DNA of 41,818 nt from Hyphomicrobiales bacterium (GCA_024224595.1 JAAENI010000894.1:1-41818), one strand, 5' to 3'. Shown: positions 8,479 to 17,419, numbered from the stretch's first letter. A program made the numbers and translations. Notes: a model not told the origin generated them from the letters alone.

Positions 8479-9750
8479 TTAACCCATTTTCTCAATGCCA
8501 GACATATGAGCAATCAAGTCCACGGAAACTGCATTCAACTGTTCGCTGATATTTCCCGTCTGGATGGCCTTAAGTTCGGGTACAGCATCAATTAATTCTA
8601 GAGGGACCTTAGCAACCAGTTCCATCAAATCTTCAACAATACGCCGTTGGAGTTCGTGGTTGTTTCCCGCTCTATCGAGGTAACCCTGCATGTCTGCAAT
8701 GGCGTCTGAACGAGCTTCAATGGCGGCGTGATCCAGCGCAGGAGTAGTATCAATAATGACCTTTTCAATCCAAAGCCTGCTATCACTTAAGGCATTGGCG
8801 GTAGCAAGAATTTCCTCCCGTAACTGGCGTTCAAGGCCGAAAAGCTCACCGTGGGTGCGGGTTCTTCCGTTAATTATAACGCGAGCCACCAGCGTTAATC
8901 CCTTGTCACTCGTGCGCAAAAGTGTTTCCAGCGCGTTACGCGTTAAATGGACGACGTCTTGAAGCGAATTAGCTTCTGCCGCATCAATATCAATCCAATG
9001 CCAGCGAACTGTGTCAACGAATAGACGTTTGATATCAGGTTTTTCGTTTTCAACTGTGACCAGTATGGCACCACGCGGCCCGGTTTCACGAATGTGGCGG
9101 CCTTGAAGGTTGCCAGGGAAGGTAATCAAAGGTTCCCTATTGAGTATTTTGTGCTCATGGACATGACCTAAAGCCCAGTAGTCGTACCTTTTATCTACCA
9201 GATCAGATATTGAGCAGGGTGCATAATGAGCATGTGCCGCGTACCCCTCAACGGCGGTATGCAAGACGCCAATATTGAAATAATTGGTTGCGGCTGCAGG
9301 GTAGTCGACCGCCAGATTTTTCTCAATCTTTGCGGTACGGAAACTCTGACCATGGAGCGCCACATGGAGTGATTTTAAATAGTGGGTTTCTGCTTTACGT
9401 GATGAAAATATAGTTACGTTATCGGGCAGTGGCAGCGTTTTGGTGAGCTTGCTCTCAGCATCGTGATTGCCATGAACTATAAAAACCGGGATATCCTCCC
9501 TGTTCAAACGACCCATTTCCTGTGCGAAGAATAACCCGGTATTGAAGTCAGGCCAGTCCCCATCATAAAGGTCCCCCGAGATCACCATAAAATCAACGTG
9601 TTCGCTAATCGCTTCATCAATCAGATTTCGAAATGCGGCCCTCGGCGCATCACGCAACATTTCAACTGGCGCTCCTTCATAAGCCGAGAGGCCTAAAAGC
9701 GGGCTGTCAAGATGAATGTCAGCTGCATGAATGAATGTAAAATTAGTCAA
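8479..9750 (-). CDS. YhaO-type metallophosphoesterase, SbcD/Mre11-like DNA nuclease
   Basis: A 423-residue calcineurin-like phosphoesterase. All the two-metal motifs are present in order: HAADIHLDSP (8-17), ISGDLYDG (about 57-64), VHGNHDAES (about 94-102) and GHVHEH (about 196-201). The C-terminal 170 residues have no motif I recognise but match in position the capping and partner-binding region of SbcD/YhaO proteins. It is the upstream gene of the pair with the YhaN-like ATPase, with only 2 bp between stop and start. Together they would be expected to form an ATP-dependent end-processing nuclease. Its start ATG at 9750 gives HAADIH close to the N-terminus, as usual for the family. Confidence 0.87.
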   Translation of the reverse strand: MTNFTFIHAADIHLDSPLLGLSAYEGAPVEMLRDAPRAAFRNLIDEAISEHVDFMVISGDLYDGDWPDFNTGLFFAQEMGRLNREDIPVFIVHGNHDAESKLTKTLPLPDNVTIFSSRKAETHYLKSLHVALHGQSFRTAKIEKNLAVDYPAAATNYFNIGVLHTAVEGYAAHAHYAPCSISDLVDKRYDYWALGHVHEHKILNREPLITFPGNLQGRHIRETGPRGAILVTVENEKPDIKRLFVDTVRWHWIDIDAAEANSLQDVVHLTRNALETLLRTSDKGLTLVARVIINGRTRTHGELFGLERQLREEILATANALSDSRLWIEKVIIDTTPALDHAAIEARSDAIADMQGYLDRAGNNHELQRRIVEDLMELVAKVPLELIDAVPELKAIQTGNISEQLNAVSVDLIAHMSGIEKMG

Positions 9751-9870
9751 TAACCGCGCTCTTTTTGTCTGTCATTCGGTCGGCTCTGATTGCCGCACCA
9801 AACGGTTTCTGTGTTGATCAAGCGCTAATCTTGACTCATTTTTTGTTGCCCCTCAACAGGGGATTTCGGA

Positions 9871-12800
9871 CTAGTCTGCTAAAACCCGCTGCGTTGGAAA
9901 TTGGATGAGGACAATTGTCCCTTCCTCTGGTACACTTTCTATGTCGAAATAGGCCTTATTTGCTTCCACCAGGGCTTTTGTCAATGGCAATCCTAAACCT
10001 GTCCCCTGTCCACGTGTTTCACTGATAGCGTTGAGCTGGCGAAACGGTTTTAGCGCTATTGAAATATCTTCTTCGCTCATACCGTGACCTGTATCTCGCA
10101 CTCTAAGCGCCACTTCACCATTACTCTCATACACTGTTGAGACAATGACCTGACCATTGGCATCTGTGAACTTAATAGCATTAGACACCAAATTAAGAAC
10201 TATTTGGCGAATTGAACGAGTGTCTGCCACCACTTTGGGAACAGCTCTGGATAATGAAGTTCGGATTAATACTCTGTTGCCGTTAGCCTGCGGCTGCAGC
10301 AAGGCCACCGTCTCACCAACGATTTGGTTGAGATCAACCGCTTCAAAAGAAAGTTCCATTTTACCGGCTTCAATCTTTGATATATCCAATAGATCATTGA
10401 TCAAATCCAGAACATGGATACCGGAACGATTTATATCGCGCAGATACTCTCGGTATCGCTCATTATCAACGGGCCCAAAGCGCTCTTCGATCATAACATC
10501 GCTAAAACCGATAATCGCGTTAAGCGGCGTTCGAATTTCATGACTGATTCGAGCTAGAAACTCGGTCTTCTGTTCATTTGAGTCTTCAGCCTGTTTTTTT
10601 GCTTCAACCAGCTCTTCACGGGTCTTTTTCCAGGGTGTCATATCGCGCAATATCACACAGTAATTTTCCGACGCTCCCACATTACCGATTGTAATAAACA
10701 GTGGAATTAATCCGCCATTGGCTTCAATACCAATCACCTCACAGCCGTCGTTCAGCAAACTTTTGGAATTTGTTTCTCTCATGCTCTTTAATAAATCACT
10801 GATTCGTTTGTGACTTTCACCGGCAAATAATTCATCTATTGATTGGCTAACTACAGCTTCTTCGGTTTGCCCAAATAGAGCCTCAGCCGACTGGTTGATT
10901 GATTGAACCAAACCGTTACGATCCAGAATAATGATTCCATCCGTTGCAGTATCAAGAATATTCTGCAACTCTGATACGCGCATGATATCAAGGGCGACTC
11001 TATCATTTTCTGGCAATTTCTCATGCCTGGGTTGTCTAAAAGACAGCAGCACTGCACTTTCATTGTCCCAGGGCACGCTCTGCAACAGAGCTTTTACTTG
11101 CATTTGGCCGCCATCCTTGTCATTCAAGATGACTTCATTTTCATTGACCAGTTCGACTGAATTGTCAGCACCAAAAAGCGCATCGATTCCGCCAGCCTCA
11201 ACTAATTCTTGAAAACTGCTATATCCGGTCAGTGCCAACAATTCATTATTGGCAAATAAAGTCTGGTTACCGCGGTAGACCAGTACCGGAACAGGGAGTG
11301 CTGACAACATGGAATTATCAATGCGATGTAAAACTTCATTCTTTGAAGTATTTTGCCTTTTTTTGTTAGATTGATCCGAGTCGGAAAGTGCTTTTTTTAC
11401 CTTTTGTTGATCCTCGGATTCTCCGCTGTCAATTGCCGGTTGGCCATTTTGGATTTCTTGATCGTTGCACAACCGGCGGGTGTTATATTTGGAAGTGTCT
11501 CGAAGTTTTTGTCCAATCTCATGAAATGCGCGATTTTCCTTGTTCGTTAATTCAGCATCATCCACCAGTTTTGTGCCAGATTCGTCAGGTTTTGCTTCCC
11601 GTCGCAAATCAAGACTTACAATATTTGTCGGAGTTTTCGGGTGGTTTTCAACTTCCAGAATATCATTGTTATTACTGATTTGGTTTTCATTTTCCGGTAT
11701 TTGATCCAATTTGGATCTCTTCGCGTTAATACCAACTAACGCTGATCCCGTTTCGTCTGGATCCACGATTGTATCAAGCATTCGTACAATTCCAAAACCT
11801 CGAAATCCATCAAAATTCCTGCCATTGCTGAATGTTGGTAAAGCTGCCAGATCAACAGGCACATGTAGATCGGTACCCTGCACAGGCCAGAGGACTGATT
11901 TCCCCGACCAAGTGTCCTGATTCTTCAGCAATGAATGAATTTCACCATTGTCGTCGAAACCAAAAACCGTCGCGACGTCGCTCCATTTGCGACCAACAAT
12001 GTCTGCAGCATTTGGTCCAACCGCTCTGGCAAGCTCTTCAGACACGAATACAAATTCCTGATCAGTATTGGTTGTCCAGGCGAAACGAATAGGGTCCGCT
12101 CCTCCTGAAAACACAAAACCACCCTGGAATTTTTCAAACTCCACATCACCGAATTCTTCTCTGGTAATTTCAGAGGTTTCATTGTTTGATTGAATCAAGG
12201 CGCTGCTTTGTTCGCCTTCATTTCCCTGTTTTGGTGTTTCCTCTTGGTCAAAAGTGTCGCTGACTATGGTATTTTGTCCATTGACTTCATCGTCACCCAA
12301 CACCCCAGGTGTTTGGTCTTCATTGGCAATCAATGTTAATGGGTTATCAGCAATGATCGGGTTAATATTTCTGGTGGCCTGATTTTTCGAACCCTCGTTT
12401 ACCAATTTATTCTTTTCTTCATCCAACTGTGAAGGCTCATTGTGAGGTTTCATCTCAACCACCTGATCAATACTACCTCCTATTTCGGATACTTCGGTAT
12501 CATCCAGTTTGGTGGGTTGTTCAAGCTCAGCGTGATGATCCTCAGAAAATATCAGTAATCGATCAGATTCGCCCGCAAGTGCATAAAGATTCAATGATAC
12601 ATTTTGGTTTTCCTGGACTGACACTTTGAGGAAACTTTTAGAACTATCGCTTAACCGAGTGCATAGTTCTTCCATAGTATCGGAACCAATTTCCAAATCT
12701 GCGAAACTGTCTGTTGCAGAAATTACCAGACCATATTTATCACAAATGGCCCTGGCAGAACCGATATCAGCCATACTGTTCAATACCAGACTGGTGAACT

Positions 12801-13218
12801 CATAATCAGACATATCCTCCATTATCGGGTTGGCAGCAGTGATTATTATTCCTTTAGTTCGACCATTATGTTTGCCCATTTCTTTCAATTTGATAAAGCC
12901 AATTTCACATTGCAGAAATCTGGAATGACCGTCTTTCACTACACGAAATCCGCGAAAAATTCGCTCTTTACCTAACTGACGTGCTGCAGTTTTGATTTGA
13001 TCAAGAAATGGATGATCAGGCTGAATGTCATCTGTCAGAAATTCATTGATTGATTTACCGCCAAAAAGATTTGCGCCAGATGCATTAGTCCATATTATTC
13101 TCTTTAGTTTTGGAGAATAAATAATCACAGCTTCCCTGCATAGGATATATTGTAGCAATTTTTTGCTGCCCAGATGGCCTATCTGGCTCAATTCACGTGA
13201 TGTTTTTTTGTTGTTCAT
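9871..13218 (-). CDS. pdhS: Multi-PAS sensor histidine kinase of the PdhS/PleC/DivJ cell-cycle family
   Basis: A 1115-residue kinase with no obvious membrane segment. An N-terminal PAS-like region lies at about 25-130, a Glu/Asn/Gln-rich, poorly ordered linker at about 230-350, a PAS domain at about 365-480, a second acidic linker, then PAS domains at about 640-730 and 755-865. The HisKA domain has the phospho-accepting His893 in RISHEIRTPLNAIIGFSD, followed by IVLNLVSNAIKF (N box), DTGHGM (G1) and GQGTGLGLPL (G2). The HisKA sequence and GFSDVM segment resemble the kinases that control DivK in Rhizobiales, such as Brucella PdhS. There is no receiver domain. The gene is monocistronic in this window, 120 bp from yhaO. 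PdhS is the best name, but PleC or DivJ paralogues cannot be excluded. Confidence 0.8.
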   Translation of the reverse strand: MNNKKTSRELSQIGHLGSKKLLQYILCREAVIIYSPKLKRIIWTNASGANLFGGKSINEFLTDDIQPDHPFLDQIKTAARQLGKERIFRGFRVVKDGHSRFLQCEIGFIKLKEMGKHNGRTKGIIITAANPIMEDMSDYEFTSLVLNSMADIGSARAICDKYGLVISATDSFADLEIGSDTMEELCTRLSDSSKSFLKVSVQENQNVSLNLYALAGESDRLLIFSEDHHAELEQPTKLDDTEVSEIGGSIDQVVEMKPHNEPSQLDEEKNKLVNEGSKNQATRNINPIIADNPLTLIANEDQTPGVLGDDEVNGQNTIVSDTFDQEETPKQGNEGEQSSALIQSNNETSEITREEFGDVEFEKFQGGFVFSGGADPIRFAWTTNTDQEFVFVSEELARAVGPNAADIVGRKWSDVATVFGFDDNGEIHSLLKNQDTWSGKSVLWPVQGTDLHVPVDLAALPTFSNGRNFDGFRGFGIVRMLDTIVDPDETGSALVGINAKRSKLDQIPENENQISNNNDILEVENHPKTPTNIVSLDLRREAKPDESGTKLVDDAELTNKENRAFHEIGQKLRDTSKYNTRRLCNDQEIQNGQPAIDSGESEDQQKVKKALSDSDQSNKKRQNTSKNEVLHRIDNSMLSALPVPVLVYRGNQTLFANNELLALTGYSSFQELVEAGGIDALFGADNSVELVNENEVILNDKDGGQMQVKALLQSVPWDNESAVLLSFRQPRHEKLPENDRVALDIMRVSELQNILDTATDGIIILDRNGLVQSINQSAEALFGQTEEAVVSQSIDELFAGESHKRISDLLKSMRETNSKSLLNDGCEVIGIEANGGLIPLFITIGNVGASENYCVILRDMTPWKKTREELVEAKKQAEDSNEQKTEFLARISHEIRTPLNAIIGFSDVMIEERFGPVDNERYREYLRDINRSGIHVLDLINDLLDISKIEAGKMELSFEAVDLNQIVGETVALLQPQANGNRVLIRTSLSRAVPKVVADTRSIRQIVLNLVSNAIKFTDANGQVIVSTVYESNGEVALRVRDTGHGMSEEDISIALKPFRQLNAISETRGQGTGLGLPLTKALVEANKAYFDIESVPEEGTIVLIQFPTQRVLAD

Positions 13219-13539
13219 TACTCAAACCCTGTACAATCGCCCTGCTTTTACATCGAATATATCAAAATTCCTATGTATCGTTCAACGGGATTAACTTTCT
13301 ATTAGTAATACGCGAGCGTCGTTGGGTCTACATTTAATGCGAAATTGCGCTGATATCCTGACAGCAGGGTTAATTTCTGTACCCATTAAACAAAAATCGT
13401 ACATTTTGCCAGTATTTTCATTGATCGCCTTGCAAAATCTTGAAGTTATAAGTATCTGATTGCTGCGGTTAAATTTGTTGATATACTATTCAATAATCAA
13501 TATTGAACTAAATGTGTCATTTGCGAGTTTTTTTGCTAT
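13219..13539. other. Intergenic region between the kinase gene and tRNA-His
   Basis: These 321 bp have no credible reading frame. They must hold the promoter of the kinase gene (-) and that of the tRNA (+). A possible tRNA promoter is TTGATA at about 13479-13484 with TATTGA 17 bases later. A near match to the CtrA half-site pair, TTAACTTTCTATTAG at 13291-13305 (7 of 8 fixed bases of TTAA-N7-TTAA), lies about 75 bp upstream of the kinase start. Neither assignment is strong. Confidence 0.35.
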
Positions 13540-13616
13540 GCAGTTGTAGCTCAGTTGGTTAGAGCGCTGGATTGTGGCTCCAGAGGCCGGTGGTTCAAAT
13601 CCACCCAACTGTACCA
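13540..13616 (+). tRNA. tRNA-His (anticodon GTG), CCA encoded
   Basis: Cloverleaf of 77 nt including the encoded CCA. The acceptor 5' strand is GCAGTTG and the 3' strand CAACTGT, the D arm contains AGCTCAGTTGGTTAGAGC, the anticodon loop TTGTGGC carries GTG, and the T loop is GTTCAAATC. The discriminator base is A73 and the base before position 1 is T, so neither C73 nor an encoded G-1 is present. G1 faces U72. This is the unusual alphaproteobacterial tRNA-His type, not the standard bacterial form. Confidence 0.95.
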
Positions 13617-13697
13617 TTTTGAGCCTTTCATGGATTTGTCCTGAACAGATTGGGTAATCATTCCATATAGTCAGCGGTAAATTATCGAGACTAAATA

Positions 13698-14450
13698 ATG
13701 TCTGAATTATCCCTATTTGCTTCAGTTATTGCCATTTTCATATTAGCTGGAATAGTTAAAGGCATAGTCGGCAATGGACTTCCAGTGATCTCAGTTGGTT
13801 TGCTGACCTTGGTTTTTGGCCTTCAGGAAGCGATTGCAATTGCTGCGATTCCGGCGTTTGCAACAAATTTTTGGCAGGCTTCTCACGGAGGATACCTTAG
13901 ATCGTTGGTACGTCGCCTGTGGCCATATCTTGTTTGCTCGATTATTGCCGTTCTGGCTGGTACAAAATTACTGATTGCCGCAAACCCCTTCATTCTTATT
14001 ACCGTTCTTGGTCTGCTGATTGGATCTTATGCAATTCTGGGACTAGCTGGTAGAGAATTTGCAATTTCGCCAGCCTGGGAAAATTCCGCAGGACCGATAT
14101 TCGGTGCCCTTACGGGGCTTATCGCCGGCATGACCGGATCTCCGGCTTATCCCGGGATGTATTTTCTGAATGGCCTGGGATTCTCTCGCAATCAGTTTGT
14201 GCAGGCGCTGGGTATCTCATTTTCGACAGTAACTCTTACCGTCGCCATATCCATGAAAAGTAATAATCTCTTGAGTCTCGGGCAATTTGTTCTGTCACTC
14301 GGTGCTATAGTGCCTGCTATGGTCGGTATGATGATAGGCACACGAATACGTCACAAAATATCAGAAGAGTTATTTAAAAAACTATTTTATACAAGTATGC
14401 TGATGCTCAGTATCTACTTGGTTTTTCGCAGCATTTTGAGATTGATTTGA
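13698..14450 (+). CDS. TauE/SafE-family membrane transporter
   Basis: A 250-residue integral membrane protein with about eight hydrophobic segments and the duplicated-glycine pattern of the TauE/SafE (UPF0721) family: GIVKGIVGNGLPVISVG near residues 18-34 and GLIAGMTGSPAYPG near 140-153, the second-half counterpart. Members are thought to export sulfite, sulfoacetate or other small organic anions, but the substrate cannot be told from sequence. It stands alone between the tRNA and the convergent xseA, so context gives no clue. The ATG at 13698 puts the first membrane segment directly at the N-terminus. Confidence 0.85.
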   Translation: MSELSLFASVIAIFILAGIVKGIVGNGLPVISVGLLTLVFGLQEAIAIAAIPAFATNFWQASHGGYLRSLVRRLWPYLVCSIIAVLAGTKLLIAANPFILITVLGLLIGSYAILGLAGREFAISPAWENSAGPIFGALTGLIAGMTGSPAYPGMYFLNGLGFSRNQFVQALGISFSTVTLTVAISMKSNNLLSLGQFVLSLGAIVPAMVGMMIGTRIRHKISEELFKKLFYTSMLMLSIYLVFRSILRLI

Positions 14451-14503
14451 ATGTGAAATCGTTTCCTTAGCGCGACCAAGGGTTCATTGTCTCGAACAAT
14501 CCA

Positions 14504-15922
14504 CTAAAATAAATCACCCTGACCCAATGCGGGAGGCTTGCTTTTTGTCGTTGAAACTTTGACAGTAGAAGTGCTGGAACCAAGAGTTTGTGCCTTAACC
14601 TCACCATCTTTCATTCTGATATTGACTAAGGAATTAGCTCGTATTGTCCCAGTGCTGGTTATTGCCTTCCCTTTTTCATCCATGATCACTGCAAATCCGC
14701 GTTGAAGGACACTCACATAGGATAATGAACCCAATAATCTGTCTGCTTGCTCAAGCCCCGAAGTGCTTTTATCCAGTAAGTGCCTGATGGCCCGCGAAAT
14801 TCGCTGATCGACATTTTCTGTTTTTTCAAATCCCGATTTTACCTGATTCGACAATCCGTACAAGCTAAGACGGGCTGCTATTTTTTCGTAGCAGGTTCGT
14901 TTGGTATTTGCTGCTATCGCTAATCCCTGTCCAAGACGCAGGGTAATCGTATCAAATCGCTGTCGCGGAATGTCCAGCAGACTTTGCGGTGTAGAAAGCC
15001 CTCGTTCTGCAGCTCTCATATGATTCTTCTGCATGTCGAGAACCCTGCGGATACCCGTTTGAAGCCGTGCTCCCAAAGTGAGGATTCTGGCGTCCAAATC
15101 TGCGTGAACCCTTACAGCCATTTCAGCCGCTGCCGTCGGTGTAGGAGCTCGGATATCGGCGGCAAGATCAATCAATGTCCAGTCTGTTTCGTGTCCTACA
15201 GCAGAAATCAACGGGATTTGGGAATCCGCGGTCGCTCTCACCACCAATTCTTCATTAAACCCCCAAAGGTCTTCGATGCTGCCACCACCGCGTGCTACAA
15301 TAATAATATCGGGTCGCGGCAATTGCCCACCCGGCTGAAACGCATTGAAACCGCGAACCGCATTGGATACTTCCTGAGCGCAGTTTTCTCCCTGTACCCG
15401 AACAGGCCAGACGATTACATGCAATGGAAACCGATCTTTCAAGCGGTGAAGGACATCACGGACGACTGAACCTGTTGGCGATGTCACTACTCCGATGACG
15501 TTGGGCAAATAAGGCAATAATTGTTTGCGACTTTCATCGAATAAGCCCTCAGCGGTCAGTTTTTTCTTTCTCTCTTCCAATAGCGCCATTAAGGCACCAG
15601 CCCCGGCAGGTTCAATATTATCAATGACAATTTGATATTTAGACGAGCCTGGAAAAGTTGTTAATTTTCCGCAGGCTATGATCTCCAAGCCTTCTTCAGG
15701 ACGATGTTTCAAGCGGGATGCAACACCCTTCCAGATCACACCATTTAGGACGGCTTTGTCATCTTTGAGGTCCAGATATATATGCCCTGATGCCGGTCTT
15801 GATACCCGCCCCAATTCACCTCGTACACGGACATAGCCGAAATTGTCTTCAACCATTTTTTTCAGGCTGAAGGAGAGTTCCGATACAGTGAGTTCAAGTG
15901 CATTGGTATTTTTATCAGCCAT
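14504..15922 (-). CDS. xseA: Exodeoxyribonuclease VII large subunit
   Basis: Catalytic subunit of the single-strand-specific exonuclease VII, which trims DNA overhangs during repair. The N-terminal OB fold is recognisable in VRVRGELGRVSRPASGHIYLDLKD, broken here as VRVRGELG and SGHIYLDLKD, followed by the nuclease domain with GVVTSPTGSVVRDVLHR, IIVARGGGSIEDLW and SAVGHETDWTLID, then a helical C-terminal region. I prefer ATG at 15922 (472 residues) to a TTG 18 bp further upstream, because MADKNTNALELTVSELS resembles the usual N-terminus. Neither has a strong ribosome binding site. The small subunit xseB is not in the window. It converges on the tauE-like gene with 53 bp between them. Confidence 0.93.
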   Translation of the reverse strand: MADKNTNALELTVSELSFSLKKMVEDNFGYVRVRGELGRVSRPASGHIYLDLKDDKAVLNGVIWKGVASRLKHRPEEGLEIIACGKLTTFPGSSKYQIVIDNIEPAGAGALMALLEERKKKLTAEGLFDESRKQLLPYLPNVIGVVTSPTGSVVRDVLHRLKDRFPLHVIVWPVRVQGENCAQEVSNAVRGFNAFQPGGQLPRPDIIIVARGGGSIEDLWGFNEELVVRATADSQIPLISAVGHETDWTLIDLAADIRAPTPTAAAEMAVRVHADLDARILTLGARLQTGIRRVLDMQKNHMRAAERGLSTPQSLLDIPRQRFDTITLRLGQGLAIAANTKRTCYEKIAARLSLYGLSNQVKSGFEKTENVDQRISRAIRHLLDKSTSGLEQADRLLGSLSYVSVLQRGFAVIMDEKGKAITSTGTIRANSLVNIRMKDGEVKAQTLGSSTSTVKVSTTKSKPPALGQGDLF

Positions 15923-16000
15923 TTTTATTGTCTTCGCCAAATGCAGGACGCTTCAATTTTCTGGATATTCAACCAATGACAGCATCGGAAAACTGAAAAA

Positions 16001-16996
16001 CTATCTTTTCATAAATTTGTCAAAAATTGATTCAATGCCCCGTTGATAGCCATTATCAACCTCCCGACCCGTCTCAAACATGTCTCCAAAAAGATCTTCC
16101 AAACCGCTGGATTCTTTACGAGGTGGATGTTGCCGGGTGTATTCATCATCTGATCGGTTACGATCATACTGGTCTGCCGGTCCAATGTCTTCAAATCCAT
16201 CGTTAGTATCGTCATAAACAGGTTTGGTTTTTTTACGTTTCGTTTTTTTCGGAGTATCTTCAACAGGCTGATAACGGCCACGCTTTCCACCCAGCATATC
16301 CTCAAATATCTGCCCCATTTGGCTGTCTTCACTGTATGATCGCCTATTTTTGCTTTTGGATTTGCGTTTCGAGCCGCCCATCATTTGTTCCAGCAAATCA
16401 CCTAACGGGTTTTCCTTCTTACGTCTTTTTTTTGTACCCTTGCGTGACCGATTATTTTTTCCCTCACCCAATCCATTTTTGACCAGTTCTCCCAATATAT
16501 CCCCAAGAATACCTCCTCCACTGATTTGGCTAGGGTTTGAACTATTTAAATTGGTACGCGTTTCGGGTTCAGTTTGGCCAGTGGACTGTTTAAATACACC
16601 GCCCATTATCATTGAGGCAATTACCGGCAACATCTTCTTAATTGTATTCTCATCAACGCCGCTAGCATTGGAAGCTTGAGTGGACAGTGCACGACTGGCT
16701 TTTTTCGATCCAAACAAATGTTTGAGGATACCGTTGCCGTCGCGTATTCCATCATCAGTAAATGCGGATTTGGTGTCATCGATGTATTTGGCATGTCGCC
16801 CATCAGATAAAGTTTGCAGAAAGGCACCAAGATTCTTCGGCTTGGCCGTATTGCGTTTTAAACTGGTCGAAAAAGCGGGTAACACTGCTTCAATAGCTTT
16901 TTCAGCATCTTCGGAATCAAGATCAAATTGTTGTTTGATTTGAGAAAAACCATCACCTTCAAGTGATTGCAGCAACATTTCAACAAGTGGTTTCAT
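16001..16996 (-). CDS. DUF937 domain protein
   Basis: A 331-residue protein of unknown function. The first 140 residues are helical and carry the DUF937 pattern: a dispensable start MKPLVEMLLQSLEGDGF, then IEAVLPAFSTSL, ILKHLFGSKK and ENTIKKMLPVIASMIMGG. After a Gly-rich stretch (SGGGILGDILGELVKNGLG) the C-terminal half is strongly charged and low in complexity, alternating Lys/Arg-rich and Asp/Glu-rich blocks, and probably unstructured. It shares a 147-bp divergent intergenic region with the PilZ gene, in which a CtrA-type box lies. No signal peptide is visible. Confidence 0.8.
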   Translation of the reverse strand: MKPLVEMLLQSLEGDGFSQIKQQFDLDSEDAEKAIEAVLPAFSTSLKRNTAKPKNLGAFLQTLSDGRHAKYIDDTKSAFTDDGIRDGNGILKHLFGSKKASRALSTQASNASGVDENTIKKMLPVIASMIMGGVFKQSTGQTEPETRTNLNSSNPSQISGGGILGDILGELVKNGLGEGKNNRSRKGTKKRRKKENPLGDLLEQMMGGSKRKSKSKNRRSYSEDSQMGQIFEDMLGGKRGRYQPVEDTPKKTKRKKTKPVYDDTNDGFEDIGPADQYDRNRSDDEYTRQHPPRKESSGLEDLFGDMFETGREVDNGYQRGIESIFDKFMKR

Positions 16997-17043
16997 ATTG
17001 GAATTTTTCGCTTCTTAAAATTAATCCTATTCCTGCTGACAAC

Positions 17044-17058
17044 TTAAACAGGTGTTAA
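17044..17058. promoter_or_regulatory. Candidate CtrA-binding box (TTAA-N7-TTAA)
   Basis: A perfect match to the alphaproteobacterial CtrA consensus: TTAA at 17044-17047, seven bases, TTAA at 17055-17058, continuing as TTAACC. It lies 86 bp upstream of the PilZ-protein ATG and 48 bp upstream of the divergent DUF937 start, so it could control either or both. It is the only full match I noticed in the intergenic regions of this window. A single AT-rich 8-base match can occur by chance. Confidence 0.5.
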
Positions 17059-17143
17059 CCATAAGCAATCTAGGATGTATTCAGCAGGCTTTCAACAGGT
17101 AGGCCGCAAATTATGATAACAACCATACAGGCTCAAAATACAA

Positions 17144-17419
17144 ATGAAGAACACTTCTGTTGCCAATTCAAGGAATTCCGCACCTCGAAAACGTTCAGCA
17201 CGTACAGAGAGACTGGGTTACATTCTTTTTGACAATCAGACGGCCACAGTACCTTGCAGGGTCCGAGAGTTTTCCAATCAAGGAGCCGTATTGACAATGG
17301 ATGGCTGGATGGGAGTGCCAGACAGTTTTTCACTCTTTGTTGATCCTGAAAACAGTCGTTACACCTGCAAAGTAATTTCTCAGCGTGGCAATTCAGCCAA
17401 AGTGAGTTTTGCGGCGTAA
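17144..17419 (+). CDS. Small PilZ-domain protein (probable c-di-GMP receptor)
   Basis: A 91-residue single-domain protein. After a basic tail it has RKRSARTERLGYILFD (about 16-31), which fits the arginine-rich c-di-GMP motif preceding the first strand of PilZ, then CRVREFSNQGAVLTMDG, in which the second motif (D/N)xSxxG appears as EFSNQG with Glu in the first place. The rest is beta-rich. It would bind c-di-GMP through these arginines if the substitution is tolerated. Small PilZ proteins like this are common in Alphaproteobacteria. A candidate CtrA box lies 86 bp upstream. Confidence 0.78.
   Translation: MKNTSVANSRNSAPRKRSARTERLGYILFDNQTATVPCRVREFSNQGAVLTMDGWMGVPDSFSLFVDPENSRYTCKVISQRGNSAKVSFAA

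Noticed and set aside
4985-9750. The YhaO/YhaN pair as part of a defence island.
   Set aside because: No other defence, phage or mobile genes surround it; neighbours are catabolic and housekeeping genes.
9838-9866. Small hairpin CCCCT/AGGGG between yhaO and the kinase gene as a terminator.
   Set aside because: In the direction of the kinase gene it is followed by an A run, not a T run, and the stem is only 5 bp.
13701-13830. TauE-like protein as a taurine or sulfoacetate exporter in particular.
   Set aside because: No sulfonate catabolism genes are near, so only the family can be stated.
14493-14506. A 14-base string CGAACAATCCACTA shared with 40687-40700, next to the repeat remnant.
   Set aside because: Matches of this length are expected by chance among pairs of positions in 42 kb, and at 14504 it includes the xseA stop codon. 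No further similarity extends from it.
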